Notes: generated by a model from the sequence alone, not told the origin. Positions 36,601-53,854 are shown, numbered from the stretch's first letter. The stretch: 64,000 nt of DNA from Thozetella sp. PMI_491 (GCA_021432635.1 MU270053.1:341743-405742); one strand, 5' to 3'. Numbers and translations are program-made.

Positions 36601-39600
36601 ACCGCAGGGCATACTATGCAGTCGGCATGCACCTACAGCACAAGTATCTTGCTAGCGTCCTGCGAGAAGCTGCAAGTTGAAAGCGAGGTGTCTTGTGATG
36701 CCTCTGTCAGTTAAGCCTGCCACATCTGGGCTCCTGCTTGTCATCATGTAGTCATTCGTCAAGGTTCAATAGGAAGTCGAGAGATGAGTAAGGGGACGGG
36801 TGTTACGGAGGTGAGCAGGCACGAATCGTGCACCAGGGAGGTGAGCCACGGGCGTTGCCGCGCACCTACGGGGAAAGCCATATGTCTAGGGTAGCCGGGA
36901 GGGGGCCAAGAGGAGGAGGGGGAGGCTTGGGCGTTTGGGGACGTCGCTCTCCATCCAAGTTGGCTGCCGGGACCTCCCTGCAGGCGATGCGCGCGTATCA
37001 TACCGTGAGGTGTGTGCTTGAGTAGTCAGCGACCTGAGGCGTCGGCGAACCTTGACCTGAGGCTCGCACTGCGTCAGCGTCGACGCGGATATTGCCTTGG
37101 TGGAGCGAAGCTTATAAGAAGGTGACACGAGCAGAGCCAAAGGGCACGTATCCCCCCACACACAGGTGCGCCTCGATGGAGCTACAGCAATGTTCCGCCG
37201 TTGCTGTGCTGCCCGGCCTGCGTGTCTCTCCAACGGGCCTTTGTCGACGGGCCTCCCTCCTGGGATAACGGAACAGGTGACAGAATCTGATCTCATTCGG
37301 CAGGAGCACGTGCAGACGAAGAGGTGGTTTAATGTATCGTTATTACTCGGGAGCTGGGGAACGGGCCAGATGCCACATCACCGTCCACGCATGTAATATC
37401 GAAGCAGCCCACAGCCGGGTGCTCGAAACCAGTGAGGTTCGGACGGGGAGACAAATGACACCCCAAGAGCGGATGGCGGGACGAGCACACGGCCGGGGGT
37501 TCCCAAAAAAGAACAACGTCAAGCGCACGAGTCGTGATCGTCGTCCACACGCGCACTGCACCAGACCTTCATGACCATAGCTCCCAAGACGACAAAAGGG
37601 GGCTCCGGCCTCGAAGTACCTGCCGGCTAGCAGTCTCCACGTCCAACCGGGTCACAGCGCTGCGAGCGAGATGATGCGAACCAAACTTCTGGCAACACGA
37701 GACGATAATTGCCTGGGCCCCCCGCCGAGCGGTTGGTCTGCAAGTGGTGAACATGAGTGGCCAGCCGCGCTTGCCAACTTCGAGGCTCGAGGTCTACCAG
37801 GCTGGGCCTAGGTCATGATTGCACAGTCCACCTGAACCAGACTTTGGCAACTCGTTTGCACTGTTCGGCTAGAGAGGACAAGCCCAGCACCCCCCGGTCT
37901 CACCCCCCCCCCCCCTCCCTTTGCCCCACCCTTTCCCTTCCCTGAGAGGAGGAGGGAAACTCAAGCCTACCGGTGTGGGAAGGAAGCTTGGACCCCACCT
38001 GCCCACCCGGCCATTGCCGGTGGCTGCCAGCTCCGTTGCGACCGTGGCCAGCGCTTCATGCATCCGAACGTTACAATCACGATTGTATCGGGGCAAGTCA
38101 GGGGCCTCACGGCGAATTTTGTGAGATCTGCCCAAGGGCTGTCTGGGCAAATACGACCTGACCAGTCCACTACAGCCCACTACCGCGCCTGTGCTTTGCG
38201 GAGCGTTTAGCAAGTGTGGTTCGAGAAGTGAGAGCCTCAGAGCTCGAGCCACGAAACGCCTTGGGCCTTGCAACCACCGTGCGACCTCACCCACAAGGCG
38301 CGGGTAGAGACAGCGACCCCTCGACGTCCCGGGGTCGCCTCTGGGCTATTGCTCCGGGCTGCCTACAATGGCGCCGGCCGCCACAAGTCATTTCGAAATC
38401 CTGTGCCGGCAGGATCCACGACCAGGGCATCTGCCGGTCTCGTCTTGCCGCACCTGGTCCCGACGAGCATAGCAACTGAAAAAATTGGTTCTCAGCAGCA
38501 GTTGTTGCGAAGGCACGTCGGGCTTATCTGCACGCCTGCATCGAGGAGCGCCGGCAGGTGGGGTTCTTGCCGCCTCCATCAAGAGGTTCGAGTTTGCGAT
38601 TACTATGGTACATATGAGACAGGGTAGGCCTATCCCTGCTAATCCGCGCTGAGGCACTAGACCAGGGACTTCGGCAGCATTCCCCTTCCCATGACTAGCC
38701 TCGCTGGGCGTTGAGATTAGCCCAGTTCGCCCAGTCAGGGAGAGAAGGCTGCCAAGTACGACGGCCTAGCTTAGGGAGAGGAAGAGAGGGGAAGTCGACC
38801 AGGTCTTGTAACTCTTGTGGCTTGATATTGGGAACGGACGAAACAACAACCATGAAAAGATATCTCAAACTGGCCCGCCCCGCGCATCGTACGGATCTGG
38901 GGAGCGATGCGTAGAAGGGGAATCGTGGGGGCAGAAAACATACGGAAGAAAACATACGGAATATCTTTTCTACCCGTATGGGCTGGCCGCGCAGCACAAT
39001 TGCAATTGCTCCCTCAGCGTAGGCGACAAACGACTACTCCACCGAAATTATCCCGCCACTCTTCATGGCTATATGTGGCGGGCAATATAGCCAGGACCAC
39101 AGAGCTACCCCTGCACGTTCTGGTCTCGATTCCTACTGGACGGAAACCCCAAGCCACCTCCTCTTGGTCAAAACTAACAACTGCACGTCCGGAAACGTGA
39201 TGCCGTCACGTCACTATTCGTGCGCTACTCAGGCAGTCCCTAGGTTCCTGTACTTCTGCACGGACTGCACGAGAACCCCGAGCTATCGTGGTTGCGTGGC
39301 TAGCAGGTTCTGCAAGCTACCGCTAGCACTGATACCTCTGCAGCACAGACGAGAGTCCTGGAAGTTGCATTCGTACCCGCCTCGCCAACGTGCAAATCAA
39401 CCCTGAGCGTGCCAGTCGCATCCATCCCCGCAGCCATCCATGGACTGTGAGATCGACTCCCCTTGTCTCCCTCCCACCCCTCTCCTTTCGTCAAAAGTGG
39501 GGACCCGGGCGATGAGCCAGGATATTGCAGATACATCCCGGCAGATAAACCCACCTCAGGGGCCGCCCCATCTACCGAGAAGCCCTGTAGGCCCCCAAAG

Positions 39601-42181
39601 TCTCTAGGACTTCAAACCTGGGCTCGCTCGCCCATCAGGTCAGCGGGCGATTGATACACATGCATCCGCCGCCTCCCGGCCGCCATCGAACCATGAAAAA
39701 AATAGGGGAAGACGAAAGGGGCGGCGGCCTCGTCAATCTCGTCCACGACGGGGGGAGTCGCGACTCTCGCGTCGGTCAGGAACTCGGAAACCCCACCCCT
39801 TTCCAGTGCCAGGTCTTGCCTGCTTCGTGCTGGAGAAATTAACGCAGTGAGCTCGTGTTCGCTGTCGTCTCTGCAGACAATGCAGTCCCCTTGTTCCCTA
39901 GCAAGGAAGCCCAGCAAGGAGCCCAGCCGTGGTTCCCCACCTTGACCCCTCGAACAGCGGTGGACACTGCGCGGAGAGGACAGGAGTGTGAGCAAAAAGT
40001 CAAAAGCCAAAAGCGTTGGGGCAGGGGGGAGGGGAAGCAGGGCAGAAACTAGCCCGCTTTGAGCCACCCCTCCGGTCGGCAGACTCGATTTGAACGAAGA
40101 TCCTTCCCCCGCTTCGCCGTACAGATCATAACGAACCCGAATTAGCAAACCCACTACCTGTTCTTTGCCAGTTCGCCCATGAGAGCGTGTCCGTTTCGGT
40201 TTCGGGGGATCAGCGACGACTTCCCCCCCAGCAAAAGGGTCGTTGCTGGATGAGATCGCCTAGGGTCTACCAGCACCCCACCTGCAAACGTGGGGGCTAG
40301 ATTCACCACACGACCAGCCGCCAGAGCTGTCAGAAAGCGCGCCGTCGAAAAGCTTCGGCATGGCATTGGCGTGATGCCGTAGCAGAGCATGGCAGAAAAG
40401 AAGCAAAGATGGACCACCCACGAGCACTGGCCAGGCGGCAGGCGACAGGCGGCAGCGAACAGACCCGTCCGTCACTCGGCTGTCCCGCGGAGTCCAGTGC
40501 GGAGCCGATCGAGTCTAAGCGCCCGCCTCAGTCCGCTTCGGGCTAGGGCCACACCGGGCCAAAATAGTGTCGCATGCTGCCTACCGCACAGCCCAAAAGA
40601 CTTGCTTTACATAGCACACTAATGATGTGTGTCACCTTCCGCAGGATGCGCTGCTCATCTCGACGACTTCCCTCCAGGCGCGGTGCGAATCATGAGCTTA
40701 ACAAAGGAAACCTAACCCATGCCGGCCGACTCTCTCCCGGGCAGCCAGCAACGTGGTTGGGAGACAGCCACCGTCTCGGGCCCCGGCCGCCAAACCTATT
40801 AACAGGCTCCACCCCTGACCTGGACTGGTTTACTCAGAGATGTATAAGCCAACACCGCCCGAGGAACACGTAGGGGCAAGCTGGTTTCCTCCCCGACCCT
40901 GCATGGGGGTCCACACGGAGGGCTCTACTTACTATGGTAGGATACCGGCGGCATTCCACCGGAAGCCCTAGTGGAGGACCCGAATTGGGCTTCAGCACTT
41001 TGTCGGCGCGCCGGAGACGTAGAGATCCTTATGGGCAGCGAGGTCCAGGTTCTATCGTCTAGCGCCGCCGTCGCCCAATCCGCAATCCATCCGGTGCGCG
41101 GCGGCCGTATCGCACGTATGTTTGGGCCGTTACGAGACCGAGATCAGCACCTAGACCGCTCGGCCTTTCATGAGGCCAAATATTTCGCGCCGCGAAGCAT
41201 CGTGCTTATGAATCCTGCCCGACGGTCTGGATCGTAGTGATTTCATGCTGCACGTTTCGGCAGTCCACGATGGTCTTTGGGGTCCGCCGATGGCGACCTG
41301 CCATTCCTCGTCCCGGCGCCCCTAACGAGACTAGCCTAGTATGCTTGTTTAGCACGCTCTCCAGTCGCGCGCATCTGGTGGCGTTCAATGAGCATGAAGC
41401 AGCCCTCGTGGTGTCCCATTGGGCTTGCGAGCCGTCCCTCCAGCACACGGAGACACGGCAGTCTCGCCATGAATAGAGAGACCATGGGCACAGCCATTGG
41501 TGCAATGCCGGCGACTGGCCCAGCTCCCGGTCACAAAGTTCCAAGGACCAAGCCACGACGCAATCACTTACATGGCAGAGCCCCGTTCCACCCCTACACC
41601 ACCAAACATTATTATATTGGGTTGTTTTCTAAGTAAAGAAACCACCCATATTGACGCCAGCTCTCCTGCCCCTTCAGCCACCGCCAGGCGAATGCAGCCC
41701 TATCACACCTCATATCGGCAGCCGCTCCTCAAGTCCAGTGCTCTGGGAAGGGCCCCGCGTCACCCAATCTAAATGCTACAGAAACAATGTTGATGAAGGG
41801 TCACAGCAGGGGCAGGCCGGAACCCAAGGGATATACAGGCAGAAGCTTTCTAGAAGACCCTGGCATGGAAACCATTCCCATTTTCTCATTATTAAACCGC
41901 GTTCCCTACGGAAAGGTTTCCTGGTGCGCTCCCCTGTCTCCTTTGTATTACCCCGCAGTTCGACCGCCGTTGGTCGTTCATAATCGCAGCTCGCTCCGGG
42001 GCATGTGCCAGGCGGCGCGCAGGGTGTGCTGGTTCGAGCAGCATCTGCCTGCGTACCGCCACACCGATGCAAGAACCCGATCTCAGCTCGTCTAGGGAGG
42101 CAGCAACGGTCTGGGGCGTGTGATATCGGGTTGCCTAGGCACGCCTCGCCTCAAGGGCGCGAAGGACCTATTCTTCGTACG
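33617..42181. other. Gene-poor stretch upstream of vib-1, about 8.6 kb
   Basis: The first ~1 kb is likely vib-1 leader and promoter. Beyond that the longest frames (up to 180 codons) overlap on both strands, are Arg/Pro/Ser-rich and have no domain I recognise. A 14-bp direct tandem duplication lies at 38934-38961. A transcribed non-coding RNA cannot be excluded. Confidence 0.5.
38934..38961 (+). repeat. 14-bp tandem duplication, two copies
   Basis: The unit gaaaacatacggaa occurs twice in perfect tandem in non-coding sequence. It is probably a local slippage product. Confidence 0.8.
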
Positions 42182-46534
<4,353 letters not shown>

Positions 46535-49058
46535 TCATGCGTCGTCGTCCTCGTCCTCGTCACTCGATGAGTCCTCCCCTTCCTCGATGATGAAATCCGG
46601 GTCCAGGTCGTCGCCGAGGTCGAAGAGCAGGTCCTCCTCGTCGTTGAGGGCCAGACGAACAAACTGCCGTACCCAAGCTTCCTCGGCCGGATTCATAGCC
46701 CCATCGCCTTCCTGCTCTCCGGGGCCTCCAAAAACCCTCCGAACTGCGCCGTCGCGCGCCACTCCTCCACGCCGGCCATCGCCTCCCGCTCGGCCGGCCC
46801 TTCCCCGGGCCCGGGCCCGGCCGCCGCGACCCTGGCCTCGAGCGGCAGCTTGTCCTCGGCCACCGGGCTGCTGTCCGGCGTGCTGCCGCCGGGGAGGTTC
46901 AGGATCACGAGCTGCGCGACCACGAGGACCACCTCGGCCGGCACCGGCGGGCCGATGGCCTCCCGCGATGCGTAGGACCAACGGGCCTTCGCGCGCGACG
47001 CCAACCTGGCCGTCGTTTGCGGCCCCAGCGGGTCCCTGGGCCGGCTCGCGAGCTTCCTCGTCGCCGTCAGAATCCTCGCCCTCCTCGATCTCGATAATGG
47101 GCGGTCCCTGGATGGCAGCGAGAGGACGCACGGCAGGTTGCTGAGCCCTTCCTCCTCCCGCAAAGTCGATGCCGACGTCATCTCCGTCACCCCCCTCCAG
47201 CTCCCATAGTCGCTGGTAACAGCTGGTGCGCTTGCCCCCCGTTGTCTCGTTAAAATGCTGGTAGGGGTTAGAGGGGTTGAGCCATGCCGAGCAGAGATAG
47301 CAAAAGTGGCTTTGGCAACGGTAGCAGATCATATGGTTGCACCCGTGGGTCTTCTGAACCGGTGCAGCGCAAGTCGGGCACGGTGTGGTGTGCAGCTTCA
47401 TGTACTCCAGTGAAGCCTTGTCTTCCTCAGTGAGCTGGTCCTTGTTGTCGCGAGGGCGACACCTGTAGAACTCGCCGTGCCACGATTGGAAGCACCGGCT
47501 GCAGAAGGCAAAACCGCAGTCTTCGCAGATGGCGAGCAAGTCTTGGGTCGGCTGGAACGGCTTGTACGTCGTCTGCCCATCCCCCGTAGCGTCTTGCTCC
47601 TCTTCACGCTCCGATTCGTCGTCCGAGACATGTTCTGCAAGCTCGAAGCCCTCGGGTTTCTTGTGCTTTTTGGATCGTGCCGCACCATTGCACCACGATC
47701 TGGGACAGTAGATGGTGTTTTTGTCCGACTCAAGCTCTGTCTTATACTTGAGGGCTACGTAGCGCTTCACGACATCCGACTCGAGGGGTATCTGCAGCAG
47801 CTCGCTCGGTGAGATGTAGAACATTCTGGGCTGCTTCCGCTTCTTTCCAGTAGATTCGGCAGCTTTGACGCGTTCTTTGGCACAGTTTGGAGCAAGGCAG
47901 CGGACTGATGCCAAATCGCCCTCTTTGATTGCGTTATTGTAAAAGTCCTGCAGGCACTCGGTGCAGAAGACGTGGCCACAGTCTAACATACGGTGGCACA
48001 CAGAACCTTTCTTGGGATCTAGGCCACAGTTAGTTTTGTCTTCACAGGGTAGCTGCATACGAACACAGAGAAGATGGTCTGGATCTTGCTCCATCTAGCC
48101 GTAAAGCTCCACGCAGAGACATCGGCACGACACGAGCAACCTGCCATGCTTGCAAGTGCTCTCCTCGTCCTCAGTCAGGATGTGTAGCGAAGCTCCCTCT
48201 TGCGAGAGAGAAAACCTTCGAGCAGCATTCTACGCTATAGATTTGCCCGCAGTTTCAAGAAATATAGCCGAAAAACAAGCAGGAGACCCAGGTGCTAGCC
48301 AGCATGATACAAGCCTTATAGAGACCGAGCAGAGGCGAGGCGAAAATAGACAAAACAAAAAGAGACAGCATACCTAAACAGACCCCGCAGTCAAACGTCT
48401 CCTTCTCGAAGGCCATCCTCTTGGCCTCAATGTCGTAGTCCAATATGGCGATCTTGTGGCTCGGGTTTATCTCTAGCCCACCCTTCTCGCCGACCAGTCC
48501 AAATACATCCTCAGAGGACTGCTGGATGTGGTCGATGTAGGTAAAGACGACGATATCTCGGCCCATGTCCTCCCACAGCCGCGCGGCATCTCCCTCTAAC
48601 CGCCTCGCCGTCTCAGGTGGGATCCAGGGAGGCCTGGTGGATATGGTGACGGTGGGGGGCTGCTCGGCCGGGTAGGCGGCGCCCAGCGATATCTCGAGAT
48701 GGACGGACGGCAGGTACGCCAGCTCGTGCGAATCGACCTGGGCAGCATTTGCAACGCCTTCGGCCGCGGCTTCCGGGCCATTGGGCCCAGCGTCGACCCG
48801 GACGGCGGGCGCAGCGGCATCGGCTGTCGCGGGGAAGAAGACGACTACAGCTTTGGTAGGGTTGACGGGCAGCTCCAATGCGATGGTATACGGGTCGTCC
48901 TCGTTCACACGTTGAATCTCTGGATAGATGGCTTCCAGAGAGCTCAGTTCCGTGTGCCTGGGATCATCATCCAGATCTTCCGGGTCCGGCGAGTCCATCG
49001 CGGCGAGCTGCTCGGCGGTCTTGGCTGAGGTTGAAGTGGATAGCGGGGTGGGTTTCAA
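46535..49058 (-). CDS. RWD-RBR (RING-IBR-RING) E3 ubiquitin ligase, Itt1/RNF14 type, 722 aa
   Basis: Two exons, 49058-48374 and 48018-46535, with a 355-nt intron. Residues ~35-175 form an RWD domain (HTELSSLEAIYPEI ... PPWIPPE). RING1 begins at the end of exon 1 (C224-x2-C227) and continues in exon 2 (C242, H244, C247, C250 in MLDCGHVFCTECL). The splice therefore falls inside the zinc finger and restores CGVCLDPKKGSVC. An IBR follows (CEDCGFAFCSRCFQSWH), then RING2 (CPTCAAPV ... GCNHMICYRC). The Cys of GCNHM, near residue 455, is the expected catalytic thioester residue of RBR ligases. After ~520 the chain is low-complexity Gly/Arg/Ala-rich, then ends in a helical segment (EEAWVRQFVRLALNDEEDL) and a strongly acidic tail. 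RWD plus RBR is the RNF14/Itt1 architecture, linked to translation control in known members. ATG 48998 is an alternative start. Confidence 0.9.
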
Positions 49059-49825
49059 AGGCTGGGGCCAGGCGCTACCTCGCCGCGCGAAGATGCCGGT
49101 ATTTGGCGGGAGAGGAGAGTTGGGCCATGTGCTAGACGGCCGAATGGATCAGCGTAGAAGCAAACAGAAGGGCGAGAGAGGCGATTTTGGATACGAAGAA
49201 CCGACGAGGAAAAATAGGGTGGAGGGAGGGGGTCAAAAGGACGATTAGTAGGTATGGCTATTGCTTGCCGATTAGAGAGGGGTCTAGACTCCAAAAAAAA
49301 AAAAAAATAGTTGGCGCCCGGCGGAGAAGAGTCATACCTATCACCGGGAAGAAGCTCTGGGAATAGCGGACCCAGGCGCCTGGCTCCAGCATAGCATAGC
49401 ACACACACACCCGCGCACACACCCACGGAGGTCCCGGCCCAAGCCGATTGGGCGCCGCCATAGCTCCCCTTGCCGAAGCCTTGTGCACCTACATCATCAC
49501 TGCCTCGCCCTGAACACATCATACCGAACGTCAACCGGCCGGGACATAGCCTCTGCCTGACCAAACAGGCTTCCGCTGCGTCCGCCGCACAACTTTGTAC
49601 GCTCTTTCCCTCTTTCCCTCCTGCGCCTCCTTTTCTTCCTCAAGCCTCGGGTTTCGTGGGGTTTGCCTACTGCATTCGCGCACGCCATTTCCGTCTTCTG
49701 CCTCGCCACCTGTCCAATTCCATGCCGACCCAACCCGCACGAAATTGACGACTTCTTCCTCCCTCCCTCCATCTCGCCTTCGCTCCGAGCTCGTTCCCAC
49801 TCGCGCGCCAGGCCGCCCTTCCACC
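49059..49825. promoter_or_regulatory. Shared intergenic region between two divergent genes (767 bp)
   Basis: The RBR ligase gene is read leftwards and the dolichyl-diphosphatase gene rightwards from this space, so it must hold both promoters and leaders. It contains an A-run (about 49292-49306), a CA-rich microsatellite (about 49396-49424) and pyrimidine-rich sequence before 49826. No TATA box was identified. Confidence 0.6.
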
Positions 49826-50689
49826 ATGGCGGACGATGCCGCCCCTCTGGCGTCTCTCTCCCTGACGCATGTCTACTATGTTCGTGCCCTTGGAGCAGCT
49901 CGGCCGACCTCCTCCTTTCCCCTTCGAGAGCCGCGCCGCTTTTGAGCTACCGAGCTAACCGGCCGTCTCGCCTCCCTGCAGGACCCCGACGACCACGTCT
50001 CCTTCCTCTGCGCCTGGCTCGCCCTGGTCCCCCAGGCGCTCTGCATCGTCTACGTCACCCTGATCTGGAGCACGCGCGAAGCCGAGGTGGCGCTCATGTT
50101 TGCCGGCCAGCTGGCGTGTGAGGCCGCCAACTTCGTGCTGAAGCGAATTATTAAGGAGGAGCGCCCCCGCCGCATCCACTTGACGGGCAAGGGCTACGGC
50201 ATGCCCAGCTCGCACGCCCAGTTTGCTGCCTTCTGGGCCGTCGCCTTGACCCTGTTCCTGGTGGTCCGCCATCGCCCTGGGACGAGCAAGAAGAAAGCGG
50301 TGGCCGGCGCGGCCAAGCGGAGCGGTGCGATCGATTTCGCGGCCGTTGAGCGGTATGCACACCAGCCCTGGTCCATGGCGGAACGCGTCCTGGCGAGCCT
50401 CGGGGCGATGGCCCTAGCGGGCGGCGTTGCGTGGAGCAGAATCTACCTGGGTTATCACACTGAAAAGCAGGTCATGGTTGGGTGCCTGGCGGGAACAGTA
50501 TGTGCCGTGGCGTGGTTTGTCGCCACGAGCATCGTGCGGCAGATAGGCCTACTAGCCTGGGCGCTTGAGATCCCGGTAGCCAGGTGGTTCCGCCTGCGCG
50601 ATCTCCTGGTGGAGGAAGACATGTGCCAAGCGGGATGGGAGAAGTGGGAGGCCAAGAACACCGCTGCGGCGGGCAAGAAGGCGTCATGA
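49826..50689 (+). CDS. Dolichyl-diphosphatase (CAX4/CWH8 type, PAP2 family), 253 aa
   Basis: Exon 1 (49826-49879) encodes 18 residues and exon 2 (49982-50689) the rest; the junction gives HVYYDPDDHVSFLCAWLAL. The ATG has a good context (ccaccATGg). The enzyme hydrolyses dolichyl diphosphate on the ER lumen side, recycling the lipid carrier for N-glycosylation. The three PAP2 phosphatase motifs are visible: K72...R79-P80 in KRIIKEERP, P93-S-S-H96 in MPSSHAQF, and S170-R171...H177 in SRIYLGYHTEKQV. Four hydrophobic helices are apparent (about 25-46, 98-113, 155-168 and 180-205), consistent with an ER membrane protein. Length is typical of the family. Confidence 0.93.
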
Positions 50690-51540
50690 ATGTTATGCAG
50701 ACACGTGTACAACGAGCAAATGTAAGATGGTGCTGGCGAAGTCGTGCAGCGATGGTGTTGGCGAGATACCCCCGACCCAGGTCTAGACGCAAATATGCGA
50801 GCCGCTCCTCTGCATGAGCTCGTCATCAACGGCGCAGATCCCACGCGTGCTTACTAGTGAGTTACTTAGTCGGAGGAATGTCAGAATCACGTAGTGCAAG
50901 GACATAGCGTTTGACCGGAAGACGATAATCTTCATTCTTAACTCCGGTACAGCGTACCGTACCTAAGCTACGCATTTCAAAGATCTTCCGACTGGGCCCT
51001 GCGGGCATCAAGACCGAGCAAGCCTTTTCTGGCCCCTTTTTGCCCCTTTTGACCACTAAAAGGAAACTGCCCCAGATGTATGTGAAACTTCTCCGGAAAT
51101 GCTCAGGGGCGAACTCAAAAGAAGCTGCACAGTGGGTAGCTCTTGACGCCGTCATGATGCATACAAAATCCACCGCGACACCAGAATATAAGAATAGGAA
51201 TGACAGAAATGTCAAGTATGGCGAGGCAACCCTCCCCCTGTTGTGTACAACAGGCTTCGTATCGGTGACCATATCGGGCCAGCGCCCCCTTCAACGCCTA
51301 AACACTCTCTGGGAGTGGAACAGAGAGAACAATGGACCTTCTTCGAGACAACTACACCCCTGTTTTCGTACAAGTTCGTGAGAGAAAAGGAAAAAAATAA
51401 TAATACCCAGGGTGTTGATCCTGGCCCGCTTCTATTACCCAGAACACCACTGCAATGCTTGAGCAAAACAAGGCAACCCGACAGTGAACGATTGTTTCTG
51501 CTTCCGTGGCCGCAACAATATATCGCTTAAGGCCGTCGGA
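50690..51540. other. Intergenic between convergent genes, 851 bp
   Basis: It contains the 3' flanks of both the dolichyl-diphosphatase and the seven-TM gene. Short frames on both strands have no recognisable content. Confidence 0.5.
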
Positions 51541-53854
51541 CTAGATCCAATCTTTGTTCTCGGTCGGCCTAGGAGCAGGGTCTCCAGTGGTGCGCCGAGG
51601 CGGGGCCATTGGCGGGCTCCTGGGGCTCTTCGGCCGGGTGCTGCTAGTCGAGTTGGACTTGGCTAGCATCGTGAAGCCGACACCCCTTGGGCTGGGGAGC
51701 TTGGCTTTGGATGGACTCTGTGGGGGCTGTGGTGTGTAAACCGTTGGGCTCAGGGTAACAGGCTTATCCTCGTAGACCGACTCAGAATCCTCGTCAGAGG
51801 ATTCGTCGTCATTTGAGAGGATTTCCGCTGGTGGAACGGGCGGCAGCGTCTTCATCCGGGAGTCCTTCACAGGGTCCCTGCGGGGAGTGTCGTCAACCAC
51901 CGTCTCCTCGTCGCTCGAGGCGGTGGACATAGTGATGTCTTGCCGTACCAGAGGGCTTGGGCGTTTCAAGGCGGCGGCCTTGGCCCTCTCCTCTGGGCAC
52001 TCCAGGCTGTAGACGCTCTCGGAGCTGCTCGCCACTTGCGGTGGCTTCGCGCTGATCGTGCTCGGTGGCATCATCATGATGTCGTTAACATTGGACAAGC
52101 GAAGGCCGATCTGGACTGTGGCGGAAGATGCCATAGACGAATCTCGCCTGTGACGGTTCATGAGATTCCCCATGGACGGGGGTGGCTTCAGGTTGTCGAA
52201 GTGATTGGCATAGCTGTTAGGTGAATAAGTAGTAGCCGGGAGAAGAGAAACCGAGGACTTGATGCTCGGTGCGTTTCCAGGAAATAAAGAATAAGAGCGC
52301 TTGCGCATGTGCCCGCTAGTGGCTGTTGGAATAGAATTGGCGATCTGGACCGGCTCCGGAGGCCGTGGTACAGTCGCAGAAGGGAAGACTGCGTTGGACC
52401 GCAGTGGATTCGGGGGTGGCGATGCTCCCCCGTTTGTCGCGAGCCGAGCTTCTTCCGCTTTGGCACTGCCGATAAGGCTGATCTCGCTGTCCATACCAAT
52501 AGGCGTCGCCGTGAGCTCTGCACGCCGCACGGACTGGCTGCCGAGGCTCCCACTGCCAGTGTCGTACCGCCTGATCTTGCTCTTCATCTTCTGCCTCTCG
52601 TACTCGCCGGCCTTGTCGCGAGGGCCGATCGTCGAAATGGTATTGGACTTGAGGAAGAGATAGAGGCCACCCGTCATCAGCCCGGACACATTAGACACAA
52701 CCGACGCGACCATGGACAGAGTCAGAGCGGTGCCGTTAACCCCGCCTTGCGGAGCTTGTAAGAAAGACTGGGCGTAGAAGTAGGGAATGACAAAAGCCTA
52801 TGGGATAAGGTTGTTAGTGGGCCTATATCGGACAACAAGGAGGAGTGTTCCGGTTTAAGCTCACATTGGAGACGGTGGCGAGCGCCATGTAATAGACCAT
52901 CCTCGATGCTACGACCCGCTCGGTGACTTCAATCTTGATGCTGCGGCTTAGCCTTACGAAGATGACCACACCGCAGACGAGGAGGACGGAGGTGATGATG
53001 GTTAGCGCCACAAAGCAGCCGACAGCGTAGTGGCTCAGAAAGTAGAACAACGAGCTGAAGCAGAGGTCATCGCTGCGATCGAAGTCGGCGACGAGGAAGT
53101 TACCGAGGATCATGAGCCCGACGATTGTCATGCATATGGTTACGGTCCACTTCCTCCGAGGCTGGAAAGGCTTCTTCTTGTGCAAACCACGGAATGTGGT
53201 CTCGAGCCCAAACACTACTTGGATATAAGGCGCGATGAATGCAGCTGCGAGGACAATTAACAAAGGGCGTCGAAGCGACGAGCACGCGAGTGTCTGAGGC
53301 GACCTACCAGGTAGCATGAGCTGCGCGATGGTCGTGCACCCGTTTCCGAAGAGACTATCCAAGCCCGTCGACTGCGCAACAGCGAAGGTCGCACTCTGCA
53401 CTGTGATGCCGAGCGACAATATAAGAGGGAAGACATCGGTAGAAGGGACGAAGGTAAAGCCGCTGCGTCTGCCTCCCGCGTTAGCATCCAACACCGAAGC
53501 TGTCCTCTCCCGGCCCCCGTTCCCCTCAGGCTTGCCCGGCGATATAGCGTGGACGTACGTGAACTTGAACGACCTGTTGTTCCTCCGCTCCCTGCTGTAA
53601 GCGTCATAAAGAATGCCCATGGCCGTGGCAAAGGCAGCAATCGTATTAAAGGTCGCCAGTATAATCGTCGACGTCCTGATCGACTTGGCGGCAGCGAATT
53701 TAAGTTGGTTGATAAGCATCTGGTTCGTCGAATTCCCATCCGTCCCAGACGCGGCCTGCGAGAGAAATCCGTTCTTCACCATCGAATCGCCCCGCGACTC
53801 CAACCACTCGACACCTCCCCAGCCGGCGGCAGCCATCTCGTACGTGGGCGACAT
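51541..53854 (-). CDS. Seven-transmembrane protein with long disordered C-terminal tail, 727 aa (receptor-like, family not recognised)
   Basis: Three exons on the minus strand: 53854-53308, 53244-52865 and 52797-51541. The first intron is 63 nt, a multiple of three and free of stops. Removing it joins QLMLP to AAFIAPYIQVV, a continuous helix, so splicing is preferred to read-through. Seven hydrophobic helices are visible: around STIILATFNTIAAFATAMGI, FPLILSLGITVQSATFAVA, IAQLMLPAAFIAPYIQVVFG, VTICMTIVGLMILGNFLV, HYAVGCFVALTIITSVLLVC, YYMALATVSNAFVIPYF, and MVASVVSNVSGLMTGGLYLF. The N-terminus (about 60 residues, with one NST sequon) would be outside. The ~400-residue tail is Ser/Pro-rich and acidic in patches, as in fungal GPCR-like proteins that are phosphorylated. 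No CFEM domain, Gly-rich rhodopsin motif or retinal Lys could be identified, so a G-protein-coupled role is inference only. Confidence 0.8.

Noticed and set aside
39612-40154. 180-codon minus frame
   Set aside because: No recognisable domain, no joining exons, and low-complexity stretches.
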